In this document: positions 1 to 8,373 of the stretch, in pieces
Numbering within the stretch: position 1 is the first letter of the stretch
Layout: every line of letters starts with the position of its first letter
Assembly (NCBI RefSeq): GCF_012328925.1
Contig: NZ_JAAXLS010000002.1
Location: 248,001 to 312,000, forward strand
Reading direction: 5' to 3'
Origin: Amycolatopsis acididurans
GTDB lineage: Bacteria; Actinomycetota; Actinomycetes; Mycobacteriales; Pseudonocardiaceae
Length of the DNA: 64,000 bases
Translations under genes and position numbers: made by a program
Notes under the pieces: model-generated
Seen by the model: the letters and a program-made list of their open reading frames with translations, nothing else
What the model was told of the DNA's origin: nothing
Databases searched by the model: none

Positions 1-557
1 GTCCAATCGCGACACAGACGTGGTCGGCGGTGCGGCGGGCGAAGGTCAGCGGGCGTGAACCCGTCGCACGGCTGGAGGACCTGCTCGAGGAACTGCCCGA
101 GGCGCGGTTCAACATCGACGTCAAGTCCGATCGGGCCGTCGCACCCTTTCTGCGCACGATCGAACGCATGGGCGCCTACGAGCGCGTCGCGGCGGCCGCG
201 TTCTCCGACGCGCGCCTGGCCAGGATCCGCAAGCTCGCCGGACCCAAGCTGATCACCTCGATGGGACCTCGATCGGCCGCCGTGCTGTGGGCCAACGGCT
301 GGGCACCCTGGCTGCGGCTGGGCTTCCTGTGCCGCGGCGCCATGGCGCAGGTACCGGTCAAACAGGGCGGGCTGACCGTGGTCGATCGCTCGTTCCTGCG
401 CACCGCCGCGCGCGCCGGCGTCGAGGTGCACACCTGGACCATCGACGATCAGGACCAGATGCGCACCCTGCTCGACCTCGGCGTGCACGGCGTCGTCACC
501 GACCGCCCGGACCTGCTTCGCGAAGTGCTCATCGAGCGCGGCGCCTGGGCCGCCTAG
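1..557 (+). CDS. glycerophosphodiester phosphodiesterase family protein, 5' end outside window
   Basis: The reading frame is open from base 3 and runs off the left edge, so only about 184 C-terminal residues are visible. FNIDVK matches the central metal-binding strand of GDPD TIM barrels. The end (HTWTIDDQDQMRTLL, then GVHGVVTDRPD) is the typical GDPD closing motif. Family members hydrolyse glycerophosphodiesters to glycerol-3-phosphate and an alcohol. A GTG at base 30 is inside the conserved barrel and is not the true start. The stop TAG shares CTAG with the stop of the convergent Rpf-like gene. Confidence 0.85.
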   Translation, partial: PIATQTWSAVRRAKVSGREPVARLEDLLEELPEARFNIDVKSDRAVAPFLRTIERMGAYERVAAAAFSDARLARIRKLAGPKLITSMGPRSAAVLWANGWAPWLRLGFLCRGAMAQVPVKQGGLTVVDRSFLRTAARAGVEVHTWTIDDQDQMRTLLDLGVHGVVTDRPDLLREVLIERGAWAA

Positions 558-1240
558 CGCGGAGCGGTCCCCTGCCACGCGGCCTTCCACGTCTTGGGGC
601 CGAGCCGTCCGGAGTCGTTGATCCCGTTGGCGCGCTGCAGATCGAGCACCGCCTGCTGGGTCTTGCCGTAGTAGCAGCCGGTTCCCTCGAAGCCGTAGCC
701 GTAGGCGTTCATCCGCAGCTGCCAGGTCCGCAGCGCGGGCGCGCAATCGCCGTAGGCGTAGACGACGCCGGGCCACGGTGCCATGACCGGTGGTGGTGCG
801 GGTGCCGGAGCGGGTGCGGGCGCGGAGCCACCGCCGATGTAGGCCGATTCGGCGTAGCTGGGGGCGCGCTTGCTGCGCGCGTCCCCGTCGTCGCGCAGGC
901 CGAGCATGCCGCCGCACTCCCAGGGCTGCCAGCCACGCATGCGGTAGAGGTAGAGGGCGCGGAAGTCCTGTTCCGCCGGGCTGGCCTGGTCCGGCCTGCC
1001 CTGGCCGCCGACGCTGCGCCACGTGGGCAGGTCGAACTGGTATGCGCCGTAGTAACCGGTGCCGGTGTTGACGGTGTAGCGGTTGCTGGATTCACACATC
1101 CGCAGCTTGAGCCAGGTCGTCGCACTGGGGTCCGCCGAGGCGGTCGTGCTCGTGATCACCTGGGCTCCCAACGCGACGGCCGCGACCAGCACGAGTCTGA
1201 CGGCGGCTCTGGCCACGGGTCTTAGCCGGTTGTGGATCAT
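554..1240 (-). CDS. secreted Rpf-like transglycosylase with C-terminal peptidoglycan-binding domain
   Basis: This 228-residue protein starts MIHNRLRPVARAAVRL, a signal peptide with likely cleavage after STTASA near residue 36. A transglycosylase-like (resuscitation-promoting factor) domain follows: WLKLRMCESSNRY carries the expected catalytic Glu (residue 50), and GYYGAYQFDLPTW is typical. After an APAPAPAP linker, residues about 165-228 form a PG_binding_1-like repeat (QQAVLDLQRANGI). It probably cleaves wall peptidoglycan outside the cell during growth or resuscitation. The start is chosen because TACTGT (minus strand, 1247-1252) lies 6 bases upstream with no Shine-Dalgarno, fitting a leaderless transcript. 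A longer in-frame extension to 1405 lacks secretion features. Confidence 0.88.
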   Translation of the reverse strand: MIHNRLRPVARAAVRLVLVAAVALGAQVITSTTASADPSATTWLKLRMCESSNRYTVNTGTGYYGAYQFDLPTWRSVGGQGRPDQASPAEQDFRALYLYRMRGWQPWECGGMLGLRDDGDARSKRAPSYAESAYIGGGSAPAPAPAPAPPPVMAPWPGVVYAYGDCAPALRTWQLRMNAYGYGFEGTGCYYGKTQQAVLDLQRANGINDSGRLGPKTWKAAWQGTAPR

Positions 1241-1463
1241 GCGAGCACAGTAAGGATGTGACCCATCAACCACAAGAGTCACATCAAACTCAACAGAATC
1301 ACATGGATCATGCTTCACTCCTGGAAACGACACGCCGATTGCCCGAAAAACTGCCGGTAGGCCCACCGGCCCGCTCCCCCGGCGGCACTCCCCAGTCATC
1401 GGCACGTCCGAAGTCGATCTCCTGCCAATTCACCCGATCAAGGGAGAGCTAGGCTCGGGCGTC

Positions 1464-2213
1464 GTGACCTCGCTTTCCGCCGACAGTCCCGATCCGGGCG
1501 ATGCCCTGTCCTCCGTTCCCGCCGCACGCCGCGCCCCGGTCCGCGGGATGCTCCGTTTCCGCTACGGCCCGATGGACTGCGGGAAGTCGACGCTGGCTCT
1601 GCAGATCAACCACAACCACGCCAGACAGGGCCGCCGCGGCCTGCTGCTGGTCCGGCACGACCGTTCCGGCGCGCCGCGGATCACGAGCCGGATCGGCATC
1701 GCGCGCCAGGCGGTGGAGGTCGGCGCCGAGGCCGATCTCCGGCAGCTGATCCGTGAGTACTGGGTGGCCGGCGAGCAGGTGGACTACCTGATCGTCGACG
1801 AGGCACAGTTCCTGTCCCCGCAGCAGGCCGAGCAACTCGCGGAACTGGCCGACGAGGTCGGGATCGACGTGTACTGCTTCGGCATCGCCACCGACTTCCG
1901 CGGCGAGCTGTTTCCCGGGGCGCGGCGGCTGTTCGAACTCGCCGACGAGCTGCAGCCGGTTCAGGTCGAGGTGCTGTGCTGGTGCGGGGCCCCGGGCCGG
2001 TTCAACGCCCGCGTGCTCGACGGCGAGGTCCTCCGCGAGGGGGATACGGTCGTTGTGGCGGACACCTCTCCCAGCGTTGTTGAAGATGCAACCTCGTTAC
2101 AGCCGGATCCCGAAATCACTACTTTGCGTTATCAAGTATTGTGCCGCCGCCATTTCCGGCTCGGCGATCTTGGGCCGGTGGCCGTACCCCACGGCCAACT
2201 ACGTCTCGGTTGA
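1464..2213 (+). CDS. tdk: thymidine kinase, type II
   Basis: The protein is 249 residues. Walker A is GPMDCGKST (35-43), the DEAQF motif is at 112-116, and a lasso/substrate segment CWCGAPGRFNAR plus a later CRRHF supply the zinc-binding cysteines of type II (TK1-like) kinases. It phosphorylates thymidine to dTMP in nucleotide salvage. The N-terminal 28 residues before MLRFRYGPMDCGK are extra compared with most bacterial TKs. The GTG at 1464 is nevertheless plausible because TAGGCT sits 8 bases upstream (1450-1455), as in a leaderless gene; the internal ATG of MLRF is the alternative start. Confidence 0.9.
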   Translation: MTSLSADSPDPGDALSSVPAARRAPVRGMLRFRYGPMDCGKSTLALQINHNHARQGRRGLLLVRHDRSGAPRITSRIGIARQAVEVGAEADLRQLIREYWVAGEQVDYLIVDEAQFLSPQQAEQLAELADEVGIDVYCFGIATDFRGELFPGARRLFELADELQPVQVEVLCWCGAPGRFNARVLDGEVLREGDTVVVADTSPSVVEDATSLQPDPEITTLRYQVLCRRHFRLGDLGPVAVPHGQLRLG

Positions 2214-2463
2214 ACGTCGTTAGCGGGGCGAAATACCGTCATCCGATAGCCCGACTGGGGGATTATCCCAAGAAGAAGGGCAAAACGGCGTCACTAAGAG
2301 ACGTTTGCCGTGTCCCTGTGGTGGAAGCTGTTGCCCGAGGGGTGAGTGCGCTCATCGTGAGCGACGACATGTTCGTCCGGGAATCACCGGGCACCGACCG
2401 TCGTTGCATAGGGTGAGCATCACCCTGGCTCTCAACCCCAGAGCCGACTGAAAGGACGTCATC
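2214..2463. other. tdk-rbpA intergenic region
   Basis: These 250 bases hold no convincing gene. There is an imperfect hairpin (GGCAAA 2279-2284 with TTTGCC 2304-2309, plus CGTC/GACG at 2289-2292 and 2300-2303, with a four-base bulge) that could end tdk transcription, although no T-run follows. The 3' part carries the SigR-type promoter of rbpA. Confidence 0.4.
2380..2405 (+). promoter_or_regulatory. SigR-type (thiol-oxidative stress) promoter of rbpA
   Basis: GGAAT at 2380-2384 is followed after exactly 18 bases by GTT at 2403-2405, an exact match to the actinobacterial SigR consensus GGAAT-N18-GTT. Transcription would start near 2411, giving a leader of about 53 bases before rbpA. In Streptomyces coelicolor rbpA is a known SigR target, so family knowledge and sequence agree. 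Confidence 0.82.
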
Positions 2464-2811
2464 ATGGCCGACCGTGTACTCCGTGGAAGCCGGCTGGGAG
2501 CGGTCAGCTACGAGACCGACCGAAACCACGACCTCGCGCCGCGCCGTACGGTGCGATACGCGTGCCCCAAGAACCACGAGTTCGAGGTGCCGTTCTCCGA
2601 CGACGCCGAGATCCCCGCGGTGTGGGAGTGCCGGCTGCACGGCAGCGAGTCCGAGATCGTGGATGGCGCCCAGCCCGAGCAGAAGAAGGTCAAGCCACCG
2701 CGCACGCACTGGGACATGCTGCTGGAGCGGCGTTCCATCCCAGAGCTGGAAGACCTGCTGAACGAGCGTCTCGCCGAGCTGAAGGGCCGGCGAACGACCC
2801 GGTCGGCGTAG
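2464..2811 (+). CDS. rbpA: RNA polymerase-binding protein RbpA
   Basis: This 115-residue protein has the whole RbpA layout. It has a basic N-terminus, a central core with cysteine pairs in RYACPKNHEF and VWECRLHG, a basic linker (KKVKPPRTHWDML) and a C-terminal sigma-interacting helix (LERRSIPELEDLLNERLAEL). RbpA binds RNA polymerase and group I/II sigma factors, stabilises open complexes and raises basal rifampicin tolerance. AAAGGA lies about 8 bases before the ATG. It is monocistronic, with a SigR-type promoter upstream and a strong hairpin downstream. The link to the RAE locus at 37-41 kb is thematic only. Confidence 0.96.
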   Translation: MADRVLRGSRLGAVSYETDRNHDLAPRRTVRYACPKNHEFEVPFSDDAEIPAVWECRLHGSESEIVDGAQPEQKKVKPPRTHWDMLLERRSIPELEDLLNERLAELKGRRTTRSA

Positions 2812-2838
2812 CTGACGCTTTCCCGCCACGAAACAGTA

Positions 2839-2867
2839 GGCCCCCGCGTCCTCCCGCCGCGGGGGCC
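2839..2867. terminator. bidirectional terminator between rbpA and ppm
   Basis: A perfect 10-bp stem (GGCCCCCGCG 2839-2848 with CGCGGGGGCC 2858-2867) encloses a 9-base loop. It lies between two convergent genes and could serve both, although no long T-run follows. Confidence 0.8.
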
Positions 2868-2882
2868 TTCTGCTGTCTGCGG

Positions 2883-3656
2883 TTACCTGCCGCGCCGCAG
2901 CACCAGGTTCCGCACCTGCTGGAGCCGGTGCTTGGTGCCCCAGATGCCGACGCGCAGCATCGCCTCGCGGATGACCGCGCCGCTCATCTTCGACTCACCC
3001 AGCTCGCGTTCGGTAAAGGTGATCGGCACCTGGACGACCTCGAACCCGGACTGCAGCGTGCGCCAGGCGAGGTCGATCTGGAAGCAGTAACCGCGCGAGG
3101 CGATCTCGTCCAGCGGCAGCTTCTCCAGCACCTCACGGCGGTAGGCGCGGAACCCGGCGGTGTACTCGTTGATCTTCCAGCCCAGCGCCAGCCGCGAGTA
3201 GATGTTGGCCACGCGCGAGAGGATCTCGCGGCGCAGCGGCCAGTTCACGACGCTGCCGCCCGGTACGTAGCGGGAGCCGAGCACCAGGTCGGCGTCGGTG
3301 AGCGCCTCGAGCATGCGTGGCAGGTCCTCCGGCGCGTGCGAGCCGTCCGCGTCCATCTCGACGATCGTCGCGTAGTCACGCTCCAGGCCCCACCGGAAAC
3401 CCGCGACGTAGGCCGCGCCGAGGCCGGCCTTCTCGGTGCGGTGCATGACCTGGATCCGCTTGTCGTCGGCCGCGAGCTTGTCCGCGAGCTCTCCGGTGCC
3501 GTCGGGGCTGCCGTCGTCGACCACGAGCGCGTGGACGTTCGGCAGCGCCTCGTGCAGTCTGCGCAGGATGGGCGCGAGGTTCTCGCGTTCGTTGTAGGTC
3601 GGGATCACCACCAGGACCGGCTCAATCGGTCGTGCTGCCCGCGGCGCCTGCGCCAT
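2883..3656 (-). CDS. ppm: polyprenol monophosphomannose synthase
   Basis: This 257-residue GT2 enzyme carries [12 protein letters not shown] at the N-terminus, [10 protein letters not shown], and the metal-binding [28 protein letters not shown] and the [16 protein letters not shown] region are typical of Dpm1/Ppm. It transfers mannose from GDP-mannose to polyprenyl phosphate, the donor for lipoglycan and protein mannosylation. There is no C-terminal membrane region, as in Dpm1-type short forms. It lies 24 bases after lnt. In Mycobacterium tuberculosis the Lnt and Ppm modules are fused in one protein, so here they are the split version in the same order. Confidence 0.93.
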   Translation of the reverse strand: MAQAPRAARPIEPVLVVIPTYNERENLAPILRRLHEALPNVHALVVDDGSPDGTGELADKLAADDKRIQVMHRTEKAGLGAAYVAGFRWGLERDYATIVEMDADGSHAPEDLPRMLEALTDADLVLGSRYVPGGSVVNWPLRREILSRVANIYSRLALGWKINEYTAGFRAYRREVLEKLPLDEIASRGYCFQIDLAWRTLQSGFEVVQVPITFTERELGESKMSGAVIREAMLRVGIWGTKHRLQQVRNLVLRRGR

Positions 3657-3680
3657 CCGTTCCTCCCTCGGCGGGAGTCC

Positions 3681-5279
3681 TCATCCCGCCACGGTCTCTG
3701 CCTCGTATTTGGCGCTCGTGCGCCGGGTGCGCCCTATCCGCACGTACCCGATCAGCACCGCGACGAGCGCCGCCCCGACCAGGCCGTACTCGGTCCACGC
3801 ACCGAGTCGATCCGACAGCGTAGTCGTCTGCCGTAACGGCACGCGCCCGACCAGGGATGCGGCGGTGTATTGGCTGGTCGACTGCATGATCGTGCCGTCG
3901 GGCGCCACGAGCGCGCTCACCCCGCTGGTGGCCGACACGACCACGGCGCGGCTGTGCTCGACCGCGCGGAACCGGGCCATGGCCAGCTGCTGGTAGGTCA
4001 TCTCGCCGTGGCCGAACCAGGCGTTGTTGGTCGGCAGCACGATCAGCTGGGCGCCGTCGTCGATGCCTTCGCGGCTGACGTAGTCGTAGGCGATCTCGTA
4101 GCAGATCGGCGTGGTCACCCGGGTGCCGGCGACGTCGAGCACGGCGGGTGAGTTGCCGGGCCGCATGTCGTAGGTGTCGCTGACGAACGGGGTGAACCAG
4201 GTGGCGATCGCGCGGGCCGGGATGAACTCGCCGAAGGGCACCAGCTGCTGTTTCGCGTACCGCTGCCCCGGGCCGGTCTTCGGGTCCCACACCGTCTCGG
4301 TGTTCTGCGGGTGGCTGTCCGCGCCACTCCACCTCAGCGCGCCGATGAGGGCGGGCACGCCGATCTGGGCGACCGCCTGGCCGATCCTGGGGTCGCCGCC
4401 GTCGGTCAGCTCCATGGCGCTTTCCGGCCAGACCACCAGATCGGGTTTCGGCACGGCGCCGGTGCGGATCTGCTCGGCGAGGCGGGCATTCTGGGCGAGG
4501 TGATTGGCCGCGATCTCCGCCGACTGCTGCATCAGCCTGATCCCGATGTCGGGCGCGTTGCCCTGGACGGTGCCGACGGTCAGGCTGCCGGTCTGGGCGG
4601 AGGTGCCGATCGTCGGCCACAGCGCCAGCCCCGCGACGACCGGCACGACGATCGCGGCGGCGGGGGCGATCAGCGGCCGCCAGGCCCGCTGCCGCAGCCG
4701 GACCAGCAGCGCGGTGAGCGAGAACCCGGTGAGCACGACCACGAAGCCCACCAGCGGGGCGCCGCCGATGGAGGCCAGCGGCACGAACGCGCCGTCGGGC
4801 TGGCTGAACGCGACGCGGCCCCACGGAAAGCCGCCGAGCGGGAACCAGGAGCGCGGCGTCTCGGTCGCCATGATCACCAGCGCCATCCAGACCGGCGCGC
4901 CGCGCAGCCGCGCCACGACGGTGCACAGCGCCCCGCCGATGCCGAGGTACAGGGCGAGCGCCGCGGACAACGCGAGCCAGGGCGCCGGGCCGAAATCCCG
5001 GCCGAGAAAGTCCTGGACCCAGAACAGCAACGGCACGTACATGCCGAGTCCGAAGACGAACCCGTAACCGAGACCGCCCCAGAAGCGGCGTCCCCGCAAC
5101 ACGAAACCGAAGCCGGCGAACCCGAGCGGCGCGAGCCACCACAGTGGACGCGGCGCGAAGCTCAGGTAGAACACGCCGCCCGACGCGGCGGCCGCCACCA
5201 GGCGCAGCAGCCACGGCCGCCACGCTCGCACGCGCTTCGGGGTTTTCCTCGCCTGGGTCTCCGGGGCGGTTATGGCCAC
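3681..5279 (-). CDS. lnt: apolipoprotein N-acyltransferase
   Basis: The protein has 532 residues, with several N-terminal membrane helices (from about residue 22 to 205) and a C-terminal nitrilase domain. The triad is visible as Glu in VVWPESAMEL, Lys in AKQQLVPFGEFIP and Cys in TTPICYEIAYDYV. A last membrane helix (LVGAALVAVLIGYV) follows. It adds the third acyl chain to lipoproteins at the outer face of the cytoplasmic membrane. It starts with GTG 9 bases after the amidohydrolase gene and precedes ppm, so the three are probably co-transcribed. Confidence 0.93.
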   Translation of the reverse strand: MAITAPETQARKTPKRVRAWRPWLLRLVAAAASGGVFYLSFAPRPLWWLAPLGFAGFGFVLRGRRFWGGLGYGFVFGLGMYVPLLFWVQDFLGRDFGPAPWLALSAALALYLGIGGALCTVVARLRGAPVWMALVIMATETPRSWFPLGGFPWGRVAFSQPDGAFVPLASIGGAPLVGFVVVLTGFSLTALLVRLRQRAWRPLIAPAAAIVVPVVAGLALWPTIGTSAQTGSLTVGTVQGNAPDIGIRLMQQSAEIAANHLAQNARLAEQIRTGAVPKPDLVVWPESAMELTDGGDPRIGQAVAQIGVPALIGALRWSGADSHPQNTETVWDPKTGPGQRYAKQQLVPFGEFIPARAIATWFTPFVSDTYDMRPGNSPAVLDVAGTRVTTPICYEIAYDYVSREGIDDGAQLIVLPTNNAWFGHGEMTYQQLAMARFRAVEHSRAVVVSATSGVSALVAPDGTIMQSTSQYTAASLVGRVPLRQTTTLSDRLGAWTEYGLVGAALVAVLIGYVRIGRTRRTSAKYEAETVAG

Positions 5280-5288
5280 CGCTCAACT

Positions 5289-6881
5289 CTAGGCGGCCGG
5301 TGTGAGCACGTCGTAGAGAACCCGTCCCGCGCGGGCGGTGCGCAGGCACGTGGGAAGCGGTGCGCCGGGATCGAGCGGAGGCAGCGCGGGCACCCGGGAA
5401 CGCGGGTCGGTGGACCAGCGCTGCACCCGTGAGTCCGGGGTGGCGATGACGAGATCGGCGGCCTCCCAGATCGCGTAGTGGGCGGGCGCGCCGGGCACGA
5501 GGCTGCCGGTGAGGCCGTCGTTGACGCCCGCGGCGCGATGGCCTCCCCTGGTGTGCGCGTTGAACGCGGCGCGTGCGGACAGGCCGAAGCCGGCTGTCCG
5601 GTGGTGCACGGCGGCGCGGACGGCCGCCCACGGTTCGAGCGTGGTGACCGGGCTGTCCGAGCCGAAGGCCAGCACGACACCCTTCGCGGCGAGCGTCGAG
5701 AAGGGGTTGAGCCCGGCCGCGCGAACGCCGAGCCTGGCCGCGTACATGCCGTCCGTACCGCCCCAGAGCGCGTCGAACTGCGGCTGCATGGAGGCCGCGA
5801 CGCCCCAGCCGGCGAGCAGCGCGGCCTGGTCGGCGTCCACCATCTCCAGGTGTTCCAGTCGGTGCCCACGGGCGGCGAGGGCCCGCTGGCCGACGGCCTT
5901 CTCGGCGAGCTGGAAACCGCGCACGACCTCGGTCACGCCGGCGTCGCCGATGACATGGAAGCCGGCTTGCAGTCCGGCTTCGGTGCAGGTGACGAGGTGC
6001 TCGGCGATGGCCTCGGCGTCGAGGTAGCGGCTGCCGGTGGTGCCGGGCTGGTCGGTGTAGGGCTCGTGCAGCGCGGCGGTGCGCGAGCCGAGGGCGCCGT
6101 CGACGAAGAAGTCACCGGCCAGGCCGCGCAGGCCGTGGCGCTCGGCGAGGGTGAGCGCGTCGCGTTCGCCCCAGTAGGCCACCACCTCCGGCCGTCCGGG
6201 TTCGGCGGCGAGCGCCAGGAGAGCGGCGAGGTCGTCCTCGCCCGAGATGTCAGGCCCGGCGCATTCGTGGACGCTGACGATCCCGCGTTCAGCGGCGCGG
6301 GTGAGGAAGGCGTCCTGGGCGCGGCGGCGCTGTTCGGCGGAAATCCCGGCACGGACGGCCGCACGGATGTGATGGTGGGCCTCGCGGGTGAGCGGGCCGT
6401 CCTGCGACCAGCCCTCGGCGCCGGAGGCGGCGTCCGCGAGCGCGCTGGAGGCGAGCGCGGAGTGCACGTCGACCCGGCTCAGGTAGACGGCGGCGCCACC
6501 CGCGGCCTCGTTCAGTTCGGCGCGGCTGGGCAGGCGGGGGCTGGTCCAGGTCGTCTCGTCCCAGCCATGCGCGATCAGCACCTCGCCGGGGCGGACGGCC
6601 GACCGTACGGCGGCGAGGAGGCCGCCGGCGTCGCGGACGCCGGTCAGGTCGAGTCCGGACAGGTGCAGGCCGGTGGCGGTCGCGTGCACGTGGGCGTCGA
6701 CGAAGGCGGGGGCGACGAAGGCACCGTCGAGATCCACGACCTCCGCTTCGGGATGCAGGGCCCGGCCGGGGCCGTCCTGTCCGACCCAGACCACGGTGTC
6801 GCCGGTGACCGCCATCGCGGTGGCGTCGGGCGAGCTCGGCGAGTGGATCCGCCCGCCGAGCAGCAGCGTCGTGTCGTTCAC
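5289..6881 (-). CDS. YtcJ-like metal-dependent amidohydrolase
   Basis: This 530-residue amidohydrolase (family 3, composite domain) has the metal motif DAHVHATATG near residue 62, HVIGDAG and GHRLEHLEM carrying later histidines, and FGSDSPVTTLEPW near the C-terminus carrying the last metal Asp. Substrates of this family are poorly defined (N-substituted amino acids, amides), so no reaction is assigned. The start is GTG. It heads an operon with lnt and ppm and diverges from the KamA-type gene. The 99-base gap between them holds a perfect inverted repeat. Confidence 0.85.
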   Translation of the reverse strand: MNDTTLLLGGRIHSPSSPDATAMAVTGDTVVWVGQDGPGRALHPEAEVVDLDGAFVAPAFVDAHVHATATGLHLSGLDLTGVRDAGGLLAAVRSAVRPGEVLIAHGWDETTWTSPRLPSRAELNEAAGGAAVYLSRVDVHSALASSALADAASGAEGWSQDGPLTREAHHHIRAAVRAGISAEQRRRAQDAFLTRAAERGIVSVHECAGPDISGEDDLAALLALAAEPGRPEVVAYWGERDALTLAERHGLRGLAGDFFVDGALGSRTAALHEPYTDQPGTTGSRYLDAEAIAEHLVTCTEAGLQAGFHVIGDAGVTEVVRGFQLAEKAVGQRALAARGHRLEHLEMVDADQAALLAGWGVAASMQPQFDALWGGTDGMYAARLGVRAAGLNPFSTLAAKGVVLAFGSDSPVTTLEPWAAVRAAVHHRTAGFGLSARAAFNAHTRGGHRAAGVNDGLTGSLVPGAPAHYAIWEAADLVIATPDSRVQRWSTDPRSRVPALPPLDPGAPLPTCLRTARAGRVLYDVLTPAA

Positions 6882-6902
6882 GGTGTCGAGTCTGCACGAT
6901 CG

Positions 6903-6940
6903 CTATGCGACAGGAATATTTACATCGTATTGTCGCATAG
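6903..6940. promoter_or_regulatory. 10-bp inverted repeat in the amidohydrolase/kamA divergent promoter
   Basis: CTATGCGACA (6903-6912) and TGTCGCATAG (6931-6940) are exact reverse complements separated by 18 AT-rich bases. The element sits between two divergent starts in the only AT-rich stretch of the neighbourhood. It looks like an operator for a dimeric regulator with widely spaced half-sites, or two operators. No regulator gene lies beside it. Confidence 0.6.
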
Positions 6941-6980
6941 ACGGGAGATTCTTACGCAGATCGGCCGCCAAGGAGTCAAG

Positions 6981-8348
6981 ATGACTGCGATCCAGGAAGC
7001 TGGCTCATCCACCGACACCCTCGACCAGCCCTACGTGTACACCCGGAAGGAGCTGGTCGAACCGGACTGGCGGCGCTTCCCGGGCTGGCGGGCGGTGACC
7101 GAGGCCCAGTGGCGCGACGCGCAGTGGCAGCGCGTCCACTGCCTGCGCGACATCCGGCAGCTGCGGGCCGTGCTCGGGGACCTCGTCGATGAGCGGTTCT
7201 TCCAGGATCTGGCCGATGACCAGCGCGAACGCGCCACGATGTCGATGTTGCTGCCGCCGCAGATGCTCAACACGATGGATGCCGGCTCCACGGAGGCGTT
7301 CTACGCCGATCCCGTCCGCCGCTACATGCTGCCCGTGCGCGGCGACCGCGACCCGGAGTGGCCGAGTCATCCGCATTCGGAGCGCGACTCGCTGCACGAG
7401 GCCGAGATGTGGGTCGTGGAAGGCCTGACCCACCGCTATCCCACCAAGGTGCTCGCCGAACTGCTGTCCACCTGTCCGCAGTACTGCGGGCACTGCACAC
7501 GGATGGATCTCGTCGGCAATTCCACCGAGCAGGTCGAGAAGCACCGGCTCACGCTCAAACCGGCAGACCGGCAGGACGCCATGATCGGCTATCTGCGCGC
7601 CACGCCGGGGGTGCGGGACGTGGTGGTCTCCGGCGGCGATGTGGCGAACGTGCCGTGGCATCAGCTCGAGGCGTTCCTGATGCGGCTGCTGGCCATCGAG
7701 ACCGTGCGCGACATCCGGCTCGCGACCAAGGCACTGGCGGGGATGCCGCAGCACTGGCTGCAGCCCAAGGTGGTCGAGGGCCTGGAACGCGTCGCCCGCA
7801 CCGCCCAGCGGCGAGGCGTGAACCTGGCGATCCACACGCACGTCAACCACGCCCGCTCGGTCACCCCGCTGGTCGCCGAGGCCGCGCGGACCGCGGTCGA
7901 CGTCGGCGTGCGCGACGTGCGCAACCAGGGCGTGCTGATGCGGGGCGTGAACGCGACCCCGAACGCGCTGCTGGACCTGTGCTTCGCGCTGCAGGGCGAG
8001 GCGGGGATCCTGCCGTACTACTTCTACCTGTGCGACATGATCCCCAACGCCGAGCACTGGCGGGTGGCCGTCTGGGAGGCGCAGGAGCTGCAGCACGCGA
8101 TCATGGGTTACCTGCCCGGCTACGCGACGCCGCGCATCGTGTGCGACGTGCCCTACGTCGGCAAACGGTGGGTGCACCAGCTGGCCGAGTACGACCGGGT
8201 GCGCGGGATCTCCTACTGGACGAAGAACTACCGCACGGGCATCGAGCACGAGGACCCTGACGCGCTGCGGCGCCACTACCCCTACTACGACCCGATCTCC
8301 ACGCTGCCCGCGGAAGGCAGGCTGTGGTGGAAAGGCGAGGCCGGCTGA
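6981..8348 (+). CDS. KamA-family radical SAM aminomutase (lysine 2,3-aminomutase-like)
   Basis: This 455-residue protein carries the KamA radical SAM cluster CPQYCGHC (C165, C169, C172; CX3CX2C). An aminomutase-type barrel follows (VVVSGGDVANVP, IRLATKALAG, IHTHVNHARSVTP). Near the C-terminus, ATPRIVCDVPYVGKRW aligns with the Asp and PLP-lysine stretch of lysine 2,3-aminomutase, with one residue fewer between Asp and Lys. Homology predicts a PLP- and SAM-dependent amino group shift, but the substrate is not proven. The ATG is fixed by AAGGAG at 6970-6975. A much longer open frame extends upstream but is antisense to the amidohydrolase. Confidence 0.85.
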   Translation: MTAIQEAGSSTDTLDQPYVYTRKELVEPDWRRFPGWRAVTEAQWRDAQWQRVHCLRDIRQLRAVLGDLVDERFFQDLADDQRERATMSMLLPPQMLNTMDAGSTEAFYADPVRRYMLPVRGDRDPEWPSHPHSERDSLHEAEMWVVEGLTHRYPTKVLAELLSTCPQYCGHCTRMDLVGNSTEQVEKHRLTLKPADRQDAMIGYLRATPGVRDVVVSGGDVANVPWHQLEAFLMRLLAIETVRDIRLATKALAGMPQHWLQPKVVEGLERVARTAQRRGVNLAIHTHVNHARSVTPLVAEAARTAVDVGVRDVRNQGVLMRGVNATPNALLDLCFALQGEAGILPYYFYLCDMIPNAEHWRVAVWEAQELQHAIMGYLPGYATPRIVCDVPYVGKRWVHQLAEYDRVRGISYWTKNYRTGIEHEDPDALRRHYPYYDPISTLPAEGRLWWKGEAG

Positions 8349-8373
8349 GCCGGATGCGTTAGGGTCGGGGCTC

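Noticed and set aside
1279..1311. Ten-codon ORF with AGGAG upstream, on the minus strand before the Rpf-like gene
   Set aside because: It lies upstream of the likely -10 box of the Rpf-like gene, so it would be untranscribed from that promoter. No further support.
1241..1463. Cyclic di-AMP (ydaO) riboswitch upstream of the Rpf-like gene
   Set aside because: Such riboswitches often precede rpf genes, but the conserved blocks (including the CTCGTAGGC-like tail) are not present. A leaderless -10 box directly before the ATG leaves no 5' UTR.
5478..6980. Long plus-strand open frame running into the KamA-type gene
   Set aside because: It is antisense to the amidohydrolase, shows no family similarity and arises from GC-rich third positions. 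The AAGGAG before 6981 marks the real start.
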